Below, piece by piece: positions 42,227 to 54,700 of a stretch of DNA of 64,000 nucleotides. Position 1 is the first letter of the stretch; each line of letters opens with the position of its first letter. The notes under the pieces were generated by a model that saw nothing but the letters and a program-made list of their open reading frames with translations, was not told where the DNA came from and did no database searches. A program made the position numbers and the translations under genes. Source of the DNA: Acholoe squamosa (lineage: Eukaryota; Annelida; Polychaeta; Phyllodocida; Polynoidae); the NCBI GenBank assembly GCA_949317995.1, contig OX439042.1, forward strand, positions 14,549,174 through 14,613,173, written 5' to 3'.

Positions 42227-45027
42227 TCACTTAGAAGGCCAGTCCCCGTCTAAAGCATCATACGCCATGTTAGTGACATGACGCATGAACTTCCTTTGCA
42301 GTTTTGGTGACATCTGCTCTACCTGTCTGACCAAAGAGTCGGCCCACAGTTGGGCATCTGATGAAACAGGGTCTGAGGTAAGAGGCTGACTTATGAGTTT
42401 GGGTTTAGACAAGACTTCGACCATTTTTTCTAGGTTTTCGGATTTTTTTTCCATCATCCTCAACACCGGGTCGTTCTTGGCCTTCTCAGCTTTTTTTTTT
42501 CCAGCTCAGCCTCACGGACCCGACGATGTTCAGGTCCTTGCTTTGTGTACCAATTTGCAGACGGGTTTTCCACACCATAGTCAGTAGACCTGTCCTCCAT
42601 GGAAGACTCACCCCCATGCAAGGAGGTGTCCTTTCCTGTGTATGGTTGGTAGAGAGAAGCTCTATGGGATGAGCCATCCTCAGAATAATGCAGGCCAGAT
42701 TTCACTTCTGCTTTGCTGAACAACCTATTGTACCTATCCAAGGCTGTTTCCTGGCCCTTACCTTTGTGTGAGGTGTGATGCAGCCCTTTGCCTGCACCTT
42801 TCACAGTGTCTTTTGAGGTAGAAGCTAAAGGTGCTGTATCCTTGCAGCTGGATGATAGTCCCGACTTAGTAGGCTGACTCTGTTTCTTCTGTGGATTGTG
42901 TGGACTCAGACGCTTAGATCGGTCTGCTGCTGCCTGCGTGCCAATGTGTTGGTTTCTGCTGTAATGTTTTTTACTGGGCTGGAACACAGGACTACCCTCA
43001 TCATCTTCCTCTTCCTTACCCTCACCCTCACCATCTCCATCACCTTCTTCCTCATCTTTATCCAACTCTTGAGCTAGTTCTTCTTGTTCCTGCTTCACCT
43101 TCCGGCGCTTAGGCTGGAATTGTATGTGAGACGTCTCCAAGATCTCGTCAGTCTGAAAAAAAAAGAAATTTATGCCCTATCTGTCTAACATTAATAACCA
43201 TTACATCTTAATCCATCATGAGCCTAAAAAACAACCTATACAGTGACAAATCAAGAGTAAAAAGAAGGGACCTATTTGTTTTCACCAGTTATGCAGACAT
43301 TATTATTATTTTCATGTTATATATATAAAAGAACTCAATTGATAATTTTTGGGGGGAAAATAGAATTACACATAAGGGTGTGCACATTAAAGACTCATCT
43401 AAAAGTTATAAACTAAAGCACACTCTTACCTCTAAGTCTATAGGCTGGGAAGCTGTTCCCTTTGACTTCGGGGTAGATGTGAAGGTGGCCTTCCCGGGGC
43501 TGCGTCCAGAGTAGGTGTTGTAGGTTTCGTTCTGGTTCAAGTAACTTCTTAAGAACCCGACCAACCTGCATATCTCCTTCTGTCGAGGGGTTCTACCTAC
43601 AGCAGCTGAACCACTTTTACCAGTTTTCAGTATCTTGGAATACATATTTCGGAGACTCCTCATCCTGATTTCGATTTTCTTTGCTGGAAAAAGGACAAGC
43701 AATATCTTGCAGCAAGATGTTTGTATAAAATGAAACAAATTATTTTTTAATTCAAATACTTTTGTTTTGAAACTGTTAACCAAATACTTAAGGTCCATTT
43801 TTTATTTAATAGCCTATGTTAAGAATTGAGTAAGAAAAAAGTATAGGATTAAAAGAATGATGAAGTAATTACTTACGTGGAACCTTAAGAATAACTGCCA
43901 TTTTGGCGTAGATCAAATCCTTCACAGATGCCACCCGATAGCCATTAGCCCTCATATCATAGAGAGCTCTCTCCTGTTCCCACAGCCTGCAGAGCGTCTC
44001 CTCACGGGTAGGGTCTTCTGTCCACCAAGTTTCCATGTCCTTGTCTTCAAATTTCAGGTCAAATTTGGATGGAGTCATTTTCAGCATAGTGGATTGCAGG
44101 TTGGCTAGGTCCTCTGCGTCTTGGTCTACCTCATCACCGTCTTCGTCTTCTCCCTCTTGATCCTGGTCTAGAACTGGATGTTTGTGTAATCACCTTCACC
44201 TTTGAAGAGAAAAAAAAAGAAAGAAATTCAATGAAACACACACAGACTTTGCTTAACCTTTTCTTAAAAGCCAACAGAAATAACTAACAGGTAGGTTGGG
44301 AAACAACAAATTAATATTTTGCATAATGTCTTTCATGGATAGCTACTGTCATCAATATTAGGGTCCAGACTCAAACTTATAACTCACCTTCCATAGTACC
44401 TTGAGATTGGTTAAAGACATCTTCCATCTCTTCCTTGGTTGGATTGTCCTCGCTGTCGACTTCTAGCTCGTCCTCCTTGGACTTAGCAGCCCTATTGCGG
44501 GAACGTTTGGATTTTGGCATCTTAGGCAGAAGGGACTGCGATTGAGTGTCTGACTCACCCTCTCCTGACTCTTCTGGCAGTCTTTCAAACTGCAGGGATT
44601 TACTAGATTTATGCCGTTTAGTTTCTTCTCCGTGAACAAGAATGTCTTCTATCTGGGCCTTCAGATGAGGGGAAATGCGCGCCTTACCTCGACCTCTCAC
44701 AGACTTATCACACTGGGGGGTACCAGGAACATTCTCTTCATCGGTCTCGCTGTCCTCTTGTACAGAGGCAGAAGGTGGAGTCGACTTCTTAGGCCTACCC
44801 CTCTTCTTAGGAGGAGGGAGACCCACCCGAGATTTTGGTTTGCCGACCTTCTTAAACCGCGGGGAAGTTCTAGTAGGCAGAGGAGCCGCCTTCCTTGCCT
44901 TTAAGGGAGTGCTAGAAGAACCAACCTTCTTCTTTCCTGCCTTCTTTGTGTCTTGTAGAGGCGGGGAGTCTGTAATTTCATCTATTTCTTCCTCTTTGGA
45001 GGCACGTTTCGTCCGACGGGAAGCCAT
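42227..45027 (-). CDS. MADF/BESS accessory protein of the Harbinger element (frameshifted)
   Basis: Exons on the minus strand: 45027-44388, 44173-43877, 43683-43430 and 43152-42227. The N-terminus is Lys/Pro-rich with an AT-hook-like KKRGRPKK. A MADF (Myb/SANT-like) domain spans exons 2 and 3 (WEQERALYDMRANGYRVASV; later IRMRSLRNMYSKILKTGKSG and RLVGFLRSYL). An acidic stretch follows, and the C-terminus has a BESS-like helix (QVEQMSPKLQRKFMRHV). The frame breaks near 42491-42500, where a run of ten A's on the coding strand puts the last part out of frame; one more A would restore it. This may be a real mutation or a sequencing error in the homopolymer. The exon 2 acceptor CATCCAG was preferred because the upstream one leads at once to a stop. 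Confidence 0.8.
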
Positions 45028-45481
45028 TTTGGTTCTCTGTTTGTACGGACAGACTAGGTCACATGATACGTTCAGTACAGTGGCGCCGACGTGCGTGAAG
45101 GAGAGGAACTACAAGTTGTGTTTGTCTAACACTAGATGGAGCGGCCTTCGGCAGACGCACAAGCAGACGCATGGGAAATATCTAATTGCTTTTGATATTT
45201 AAAAACAGACGTATACGTCTGTTTGCGTCTGACTCTCATAAGTGAGTTGACGCACGCATGACAAAAATCTGCTTCCACTAATGCGTCTGCCTTGCGTCTG
45301 TAGACGCATGGAGGACGCATGGGAGACGCATGGAGAGTGGATCCAGACTCAACCCATTGCGTCTGTCCTTTTTTCCCATAGTCTGACGCATGAGACTGCC
45401 TCCACTGCCTCTGCGTCAAGCTCATGCGTCCATTTTCAGACGCACGCATGGCCTATGCGTCGTAGTGGATTTACCGCTTCA

Positions 45482-48211
45482 GACAACCAATAAATGTCTT
45501 TTATATAGGAGAAATAGTTAGCAATTGACTGCAAAAACCTTTTCCATAGGAGAATAGACCATTTAGAGTGAGGAATCAAGTTGAAAGAGTACCATTGATA
45601 GGTTTTGATAGTCACGATCAGGTGGCTTCTGTGTTAGTGGGCGCATTTACATTTGATAATAAACACAAAGTTTAAGTTAATTATGATTATAAGTACATAA
45701 AACAGAATAAACTAGTCACTTTTACAGAAAAATCATATTACCTTATGTAGAAAGGATGAATTTTGAAAGTTATGGATAAATGCTATTAACAGTGGAGCCT
45801 GCAGCGACCAAGAGGGTTGGCAGGAATGTGTAGGGTGAAGAAGTAGGTCAGAAAATCTTGCATGTCTAGTAGTAGGGGTTGCAGGACACCAATTGACGGA
45901 AGGTGGCAGAAGTAGACACTTTGTAGCTCCACACTGAAGGGTGTTGTACAGTGATTATTGGTCTAAAACCTGACAATGGGTAGATAAACCAGGCATCAAA
46001 TTAATCCTTAGGATGTATTTCTATTGATTTGAGTGTTATTTGGGCTGATATTTCAGGGTAAGTTGATTGGGGTGCACAATTTATTGCAATCATTCAATGC
46101 AAAACCCACAAATCTGAGTATGTCCGCACTCCATGGCCAATAGAGGAAAAGTTAATCACATTGTATCACATCTCATGGCCCTAAATTAATGGGAAAAATG
46201 TGTGCCTACAAGAAAATAACAGTGGCTAAGCCCAGAAATGTGCACAAATATTTTATTTTCGCCCATATGCTATATAAGCCAACAGTGAGAAAATAATTAG
46301 GTCCTGCAGCCTAGGTATAACATGGAATCAGTCTCGTAGTGTACGAATTGGAGTTGAAATGTGCATGCCAATCACCGTACCCAGCCAAGACGGAGCCAAC
46401 GTCTTGCCCCAGATAACAGATGCCGTCAAGGCCCCAAAAATCCCAAAAGAATATCCGCAAGAATAATTTCTGCACCCGCAAGAATTATTTGTGTACCCGC
46501 AAGACCTGGAAGAATATTTGTGTACCCACAAGAATTATTAATGCACCCGCAAGAATGTTTGTGCCCTTGCAAGAATTGTTTGTGCACCTGCAAGAGTTAT
46601 TTGTTCATCGGCAAGAATGTTTGTGCAGCCACTAGAATATTTTTTTCTGGCGAAATAATTATTTTTGGTATGTCCTATTAGGGGCTCCGTAGGGCTCAGC
46701 CTGAGGGGGCACCCAACAATCTGGAAGGACGCTGTAGCCTTCACCATCAGAACCAAATTGATAGTCATCAGACTAATCACTGAGACGTTGGATGACTTAC
46801 CTGATTGTGGTATAGTTTTGCACCCTAGCCTTAACTTTCTGTGTGTGGGAAAGACTAGATCTGTCCCAGCTGTGGGTTAAGGGCACAGTCAAAGCTGCAT
46901 TTCTTTTCATCTCTACTCATCAATACTGCGCTTATGTATCACTTGGCAATAGGAGGTGTAGATGCTCCTGAGCTGTCGGCGAGAGGCATGAATGCAGTAC
47001 ATGCAACTACGTTCACCAAGGTTGCATTCGCAAACAAATAAATGGCATCATGCCTTAAGTACTTTTGATTTTAAAGCTATTCCAATACCAAGATACATTT
47101 AGCTTCTTCTCTTTGTTTGGTGTTGTTTCTTGTTTTATTTTTTTCATTTTGATTTCATCAACTTCTATATGGGTAGTACAACGGACCTTGATATATGGTA
47201 CATTATACGACCATCGATTTTTAATATATAAGTATGATATATTCTAGCGAAAGGGGAACTTAAATGTACTATGACAGCCCCCTTTGAACTGTACAATTAA
47301 CAGTGGAGCCAATTTTGATGAGTCCGACACAATAATGTCTAAAATGTATGAATGTTAATTTTGAAAGAGGGACAATTTCTAAACTTGTGAAACCTGTTTA
47401 TTTCATCATCTTTTTGAGTATCACAGTCTTATAAAAGTAAACCACAGGAAAGTAAAATAGTTAACACACACATATCAATACAAAACTCGATAGCTCACAA
47501 CATGTTCAATTCTTAGGAGAATTCTGTCGGGTTATAGATCAATGTAAAAAAGAAACTGTTGTATGTAATAAATATTATAAAAAAAAATTCATTATCATGC
47601 AATTTTGTGGGATGGTAATTCATATGTCATGTATCAACCATCTTCAAAGTGACACTCATCATTAGAGAGATTCAATTCATGCCTTGACTTGATGTTATGC
47701 CATCCTAAAGATCAGATTAGAGTACATTTGGTTGGGTTTTTTTTTCTATTCAAATCGATACTTCTTATTGATTAAGTACATAATTATGTTTACAATTGCC
47801 ACTTGCTATAGGCAAATTTCTTGAATAACTATGTGCAATGAACTATTTGGTCTACACAAGCAAGACACAGCCATGATCCACACATTATATAATTATGATC
47901 TGAGCTACAGAAACAGATTATCAATAGATAGTCATCGATATGGGTCAACCAATATAAACAACACTATTTCATCTTCTGATAATCCTCTGTAAATGTCAAT
48001 TGTGCTTCACTTAAATACAAGCAAGAGACTGCAAACAACACACAATGCATATATAAACGATTTAAGTCACCGGCCTTTGATCATTAATGTCTGTTGTTTC
48101 TTTATATCAACCTATAGAAAAGAGCTTGAAATTGCCAAGCAATCGTTGTCGTGCCAATGTTGAATAGTCCTGTCTTCATCTGATCAATATCTAGTTAGCC
48201 AAATATGCTTT
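45482..48211. other. Intergenic region, no gene seen
   Basis: Only short unsupported open frames occur. It holds one transposon fragment (46440-46691). The part next to 48212 should include the 3' UTR of the fibrocystin-family gene, but I could not fix its end. Confidence 0.5.
46440..46691. mobile_element. Second copy of the CTATTAGGGGCTCCGTA element (partial)
   Basis: The right end at 46675-46691 is identical to that of the 2045-2773 element and is preceded by the same CCCGCAAGAATTATT-type short tandem repeat. The left end is not clear. Confidence 0.65.
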
Positions 48212-48735
48212 CTAGCTAACATCAGACATATTGAATCTGATCTCTCTAGGTGAGTAGGCGACATTGACACCCTGTTTGGATGTCTGGGAGACCGCGCTGT
48301 CCTCAGAGTGATATGGTGGGGGTGGGGGATCATCGTACTGAGCTGGAGATGGTGTACCTCTTGGAGTAACCTGCAGTGGCTTGCTGTCCTTCTTTCCACC
48401 ACGGCTCAGGCTAAGGCGGCTCTTCCAGCTCTTGGCGCTTTCTGATGACGCTGGGGTCTTGGCACGTTGGGCGGCAGCAGAGCTGGGTGGGGTGACGTTG
48501 GGAGTGGAGGTGCGGTTAGAGAGGAGACCAGTGGTACTACTGTTCAGGTTGGGGCTGCTGCTGGCACTGTCCTCTGTACTACTGAAGGACGTGTCCTGTT
48601 GGGCCCTACCAGCAGGATTATGGGATACCATGGACGCAGCTCGGCTGGGCAGAAGTCCTGATTGGCTGGTAAACATTAGTGAACCCTCCTTACGTGCTGG
48701 CTCTGGTGAAGCAGCTACTACGCCACCTGACGACT
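48212..48735 (-). CDS. PKHD1L1: Cytoplasmic tail exon of the fibrocystin-family gene
   Basis: About 174 residues, Ser/Thr/Pro-rich and without clear folded domains. A proline run, DDPPPPPYHSED, contains a PPxY motif. Basic patches include KSWKSRLSLSRGGKKDSK. The tail is closer in length to that of vertebrate PKHD1 (about 190 residues) than to the short tail of PKHD1L1. Stop TAG at 48214-48212. Confidence 0.8.
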
Positions 48736-51700
48736 CTGTGTGGAAAAAAAATGTTATCATATTAGTAGATACAGCGCAAGCATTAATTACCATTACAGAA
48801 GCAACCTTTTCTTTGGCTGAGTGATAAAAGAATAAATTCAGAGTTGAGTTGTTTTGGTGACAGCCATTATAATGTGTAGATATCTATTGCACGTGTCCCA
48901 GTACAAATGAGAGCTATAAGGATAGATACTAACCAATGAGATAATGTCCTGCATCTACTGCTTTAATTCCTACGGGGCAACTAGTTCCTATGTGACAACT
49001 CCTATCAGTGATAACGTACTGTATAAAGCCTAGATAACCGCTGTGCCCTCTGCATGTCCTCCCTCAGCATTGACATACGTTATTTCCCCTCTATCTTTTC
49101 TCATTTCTGAACCGAAGCTTTTCCGGTTTTAAACCTGACTGCTCCTTTATTTCATTGTAATCAGATCTATGGCAGTCTTGTTAAATAAGTATTCCATCAC
49201 GCACCTGTATTGACTTTCCCGAGCAGTCCCGGTGCACCCCCGGTATGCTGTATTAATCAGGGCAATAGCCAGACCTGGTACAAACCCTATTCTTCCTATG
49301 CTACGCACAGCCGGTACTGCCAATATATGTCTACTGATGTCTCTGTTTTTTTGTTTTTTTTCATGTATTTCTACTTTCTGCAAATGTTAAAGTATGCCCC
49401 TTCTAGTTATTGGATGTGCGTCCGCATTGCCAACCCGAACTGCACATCCAGAATGGTTTGTGCATATGGGTAATGACAATATATACTTACTGCTTGTCAG
49501 TTTCCCACGTTTGATGGCACAGATGACAATGATGACGACGACGAGGATGACACCCACAGGGATGCAGATACCGAGCACTAGAGCCAGGGTTATGTCTGCT
49601 GGTAGAGCCTGTGAAAGGATGGGGGAAAGAAGATAGCAATTATTTCTAGTAAATGACATAAGATGATGAATTCAAATCTTATTTCATGATTTATGAGTGG
49701 TATTAATGAATTATTTGACGCACCATGGATACCTATCCATAATTTTATACTACAATTATATGGGCACATAATAATTATTTCAGGCATCTCTTCACTTATG
49801 TCCCTGCACTGATTCAATGATCCTCTTTTATGAGGTTAGTACCAAATTATCAAATGATTTCAATGGGTTGTGCCAGTTGCGATTGTAGCATATTTTGGGG
49901 CGAACTGTCAACTATGTAACATAGAAGAGACCTTTGATACTTTTGATCATACCTTGGTTGTGGAAATTGATGTTAGGATAGAAACGTCTTAATTCTGGAG
50001 TAGGTGTTGTACGGAGGGGAAGATTTGCCTTAGCTTGGGAGTAGGTGTTGTCAGGAGGGGGTAGAAGGGCCTTACATTGGCAGTAGGTGTTGTCAGGAGG
50101 GGCTAGAAGGGCCTTACCTTGGGAGTAGGTGTTGTCAGGAGGGGGTAGAAGGGCTTTACCTTGGGAGTAGGTGTTGTCAGGAGGGGGTAGAAGGGCCTTA
50201 CCTTGGGAGTAGGTGTTGTCGGGAGGGGGTAGAAGGGCCTTACCTTGGGAGTAGGTGTTGTCCTCCTTACCTTGGGAGTAGGTGTTGTCAGGAGGGGGTA
50301 GAAGGGCTTAAATACCTTGGGAGTAGGTGTTGCCGGGAGGGGGTAGAAGGGCCTTACCTTGGGAGTAGGTGTTGTCGGGAGAGGGTAGAAGGGCCTTACC
50401 TTGGGAGTAAGTGTTGTCAGGAGGGGGTAGAAGGGCCTTACCTTGGGAGTAGGTGTTGTCGGGAGGGGGTAGAAGGGCCTTACCTTGGGAGTAGGTGTAT
50501 TCTGGAGGGGGTAGAAGGGCCTTACCTTGGGAGTAGGTGTTGTCAGGAGGGGGTAGAAGGGCCTTACCTTGGGAGTAGGTGTTGTCGGGAGGGGGTAGAA
50601 GGGCGTTACCTTGGGAGTAGGTGTTGTCGGGAGGGGGTAGAAGGGCCTTACCTTGGGAGTAGGTGTTGTCGGGAGGGGGTAGAAGGGCCTTACCTTGGGA
50701 GTAGGTGTTGTCGGGAGGGGGTAGAAGGGCCTTACCTTGGGAGTAGGTGTTGTCGGGAGGGGGTAGAAGGGCCTTACCTTGGGAGTAGGTGTTGTCAGGA
50801 GGGGGTAGAAGGGCCTTACCTTAGGAGTAGGTGTTGTCAGGAGGGGATAGAAGGATGTGCCGTTGACCATTAGTGTTGAACTACAGCTGAGGACCACATT
50901 ATGCCATGATAGGGCAGGACATGACTGAATGACGTAGCTTCCCAGGTTATTCAGTGCCGTGCTGACGCCTACCTCCGTACCACTCACCACGAAGCCAATG
51001 GTGTAGGGACCTGTATCATTACAGTCATTACAGATTGATTAGACCAGAAGCTTAAACATTCATGCTGAAATCCCCTGTAACTGGACCTTTTGAATAAATG
51101 TCATGGCCTATTCTGGTTATGGACATTGATGGTTGGTTATTACAAGCACTGCAGGCTCCATGGTTCTATATGCTAAACCGAAGAGTCTGCATGATGCCCC
51201 AATGCAGTACTGGCATGGTGAGTAGACACGCCAGTACTGCATTGATCCATCATGTTGACAAAGGGACATGGACCTATGCACTCCTGAAAGGGTTAAGGAA
51301 ACACTAGCATAACCCTGTGAAAGGATATGCATAGGTCCCTGATTCCATAAATGTATACAACACTATGTCTGGCCTCGAACTTAAATAGGTTAATAGATAT
51401 TGCTTAACTATTTTGAATAGTTTTCGGAAGAAAAGGAATTGAAGCCAATTTAGTTGGCACATAGATCTATATATGTAACAGCAGCATACCCATTGTGTGA
51501 AGAAATGTCTGGGCATTTGGGGGCCACATGAGAAAAGGTTCATGTCCCTTTATTTTCACGATCATGAGAAACTCACCAGCACTGCACTGGTTAGCATACT
51601 CGTGTTACCCTTGAGGTTCAAGGTTAAGCTTAGAAGAATGACCAATGGTCACTTTGATTTGAATAAATTGAATTATGATAGAAATGAGACGATTGATAAC

Positions 51701-54700
51701 ACATACCTGTGCCTGATATGGTAATGTGGGAGATAACAGAGTCAGGTCCAAGCTGTGACTGAAGCTGATTGGCAAAGTGTGCTCTAAATGCCTCAGGCTG
51801 CAGTAGGACAGTGCTGTCAGCATTAAGGGTGATGGACAAGGTGGCCGATGTCTCCTTAGTGGGAGGCACATAGCTAGCAGGTACAACATGAACAATGGCC
51901 TGTGCCTGGAGCCCATAGCCAGCAGGTTGGGAGGCCACCGATACGTCCACTGGGAAGTAGCCAGTCTTGTCCAGTGTGATGCTCTCTGAAGATGTCAAGC
52001 CGGTGTTGTTAAGACTTCCAAACAGGCTACCGCCCAGGTTGGCCACAAAAGCAGGGTGGAGCAGCATGGTGTATGTCCAGGTATGACCCTATGGGTTAGA
52101 GAATGGTTGTAAAGGTTTTAATTGAAATATCATGTGGAATTCATTTAGTGGAATAATTTCATAGAGTTGACAGCAGGGTTACTCTCATTTATCTTTGAAA
52201 TTGATTTTCCCTGACTAGGCTACAGCTCCTGGTATCTGAAGTCAGCCTACTCTTTCGAATGTACTTAGGCATATCGGCCTTTAAGCTGTGCTTAAGGAAA
52301 GGTGACTCTTATAGGGAAATATGGTATGTCTTAGATCATTTAGCGTGCTGGTATTCAAGGACGCCATGTGAGATAAGTATAAGCATTAGATTGCCGTTGT
52401 ATTCATTGATATGAAATACAATCTTGTTTTGTTAAATAGGGTGTGATGTTGAGATGTACTTTTGGGCAGTATTTAGTTTATATTCTAGTTTGAAGACTGA
52501 CCAGACGCCCAATATACCTGCCCTCCTGCCTCCAAAATCGTGCCATGGAGCTCAGGCATGCAGGGTGAAATTTAAAGCTCAAATGAATAGGTAGCACACC
52601 TACCTTCCAGCCTAGGTCAGTAACAACAGATCCACTGGGATCTTTCACAGTTAGATCAATCTGGAAATTTGTATTGATGGTAGCGCTATGTGCAACTGAT
52701 GCATGTAGAGTGAGTGGACGCTTAGTTATGACGACAGGAGTGGGCGACACTATACGTGCTATCTTATTGAATGAGGTCGGGTTGGTCAGCTCAAATGCCA
52801 GACTGTAGAGAAAATAAGAGAAATTCTCATTAGATTCACATGTGTATATAATAATGAAACTTGAATGGTTTGCTGTACGAAAGGTAAATCATGGATATGA
52901 CATCTTAAAATCCTTTGAAGGTCGCTAATTCATCAATGCATCATGCCCATTGGTCGTCATGATGCATGAATGCAGCTCTGGTGAGTAACTCGCCAGAGCT
53001 GCATTCATGCATCATACTGACCACACAGGGTTGATAGACTCCAAGAGGGTCGGCATGATGCTCTAATAAAATACCTGGCAGCAGTCTCTCCAGCACGTCA
53101 TTAGTTAGTGCATCATGTTGACAGATGGGCATGATGCACTCCTGCATTAGTGGTCCTCAAATGTTTTAAAAGGTATCATAGGACCAAGACAACTGGTCAG
53201 TTAGCAGCACTGTAACAAGTACCTGGGTACATACTCACCAAAATTAAACCATTATAACATGACGACAAAGGCACGCGGATCTAAAGACATCCCTTATTTA
53301 ATCTTTGATTATTTCTGTTGCCATAAAGCTATCATGCATTAGGAGATTAAACTTCAATGCAACACATTTATGCACAACCATTATCATGTCCCATGCGTAG
53401 CAAAATGACATGTGTGTTACCGACTGTGCTATTTAAAGGTGTTGTATTCTTCTGCCATTGCTTGCCCTTTTACACACTCATTGACAGGAGTGTTATCAAG
53501 GCACTTGCAAAAAAAAAGAGAGAAAAAAGGAAATTTAAAAATATAAAAGACTTACGTGTAGTTCCCGATGTCACTGACAGAGATGGCATTGAAGATTGCC
53601 CATCCCCGGGTGAAGGGGATGGTGGTACTGCCTGTGATAGTGGCCTGTCCATTGTTGTTCTCCAGCTTCGCCGTCACTGTCCATGGTGCATTGTTTGCCA
53701 CAAGAACAGGCACTACGTTACGCTACATGAAAATGGAGTGTTAAGATAGATGATGATATAGGACCAAATAGTTTAGATAAATGATTATGTAAGTTCAAAT
53801 AGGTAAGATAGATCATGATATAGGATCAAATGGTTTAGAGGGCTGATGATATAGGATCACATAGTTTAGATGCACATGATGATATATGATCAGATACATG
53901 CAGTGACATATGAATTTGTGCGAGAGCTTAGGAAAAGGCCTCTGAGCTCAAGCGGGATCTCGTAAATGGTAAACAAAGGCGTAGGAAAGTGGGACGGGGG
54001 AAGGGGGCAGAGGGGCCTGGGGCCCCTGCTTACTCAGTATCGAGACTATATAGATTTTAGACTTGATGTGAAGAAGTTATTTTTACCTGATCGTCGAGTA
54101 TCCTAAGTGCAGCATACTTTGTGAAGGGTCCTCCCTCGTAGCCACCCACTGGTTGGCCATACAGGTGCATAACGTCTGGTACTGTGATGGTGCTTTCCCC
54201 TCCTAACGCCTCACCATTCTTATCAGCATAGGCCACCAGGTCAGCATAGAGCTGGGTGTCATGGCTAGGGACTGGGGGAGACACTTGGAAGTAGGTAAAG
54301 GTAACGTTACCAAGGGCTGCGTGTAGGGTCCCAGTCTGTAAGGGAAGCACAGGAATCTTAGATTAATACATTTCAAAGATATTTGTAAAAATGATATTTC
54401 CATAGTTCAATTTGTACCCATGTAAATGAACCCACTAATGTTACTTGGACGCAATAGATAACCAATTCTGTTTAATTATTAAATCTCAGATTTGGCACTC
54501 AAGTGTTGCTCAAATCAAACATTAATTCATTTCAGCACATTCCTGTTATGTGAAGAATTCCATTGTCTAGATGAACAATGCCTTCAAAGTCGAGTCTGAA
54601 AGATAGGTAACAATCCAATTTTCTATTTATCAAACCCTTTGTTGTAACGAACTAAGCTTAATATGAGTGCATAAATCTTCTTCTTGCTCAAAGCTCCACC

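Larger units (their letters stand above)
38909..45481. mobile_element. Harbinger/PIF-type DNA transposon, near complete
   Basis: The ends at 38909-38933 and 45456-45481 are imperfect inverted repeats sharing TGAAGCG, TAAATCCACTA and GACGCA. Each is followed by dozens of GCGTCTG/CAGACGC copies over 250-400 bp, as expected for subterminal transposase-binding sites. Inside are two convergent genes, a HARBI1-like DDE transposase and a MADF-domain partner, the standard pair for this superfamily. A three-base target duplication could not be fixed with confidence. Confidence 0.85.

Noticed and set aside
50103-50990. Long minus-strand open frame of TPTPKVRPFYPL repeats as a separate gene
   Set aside because: It is the fibrocystin-family exon plus its 42-bp donor array; the frame stays open only because the unit is 14 codons long.
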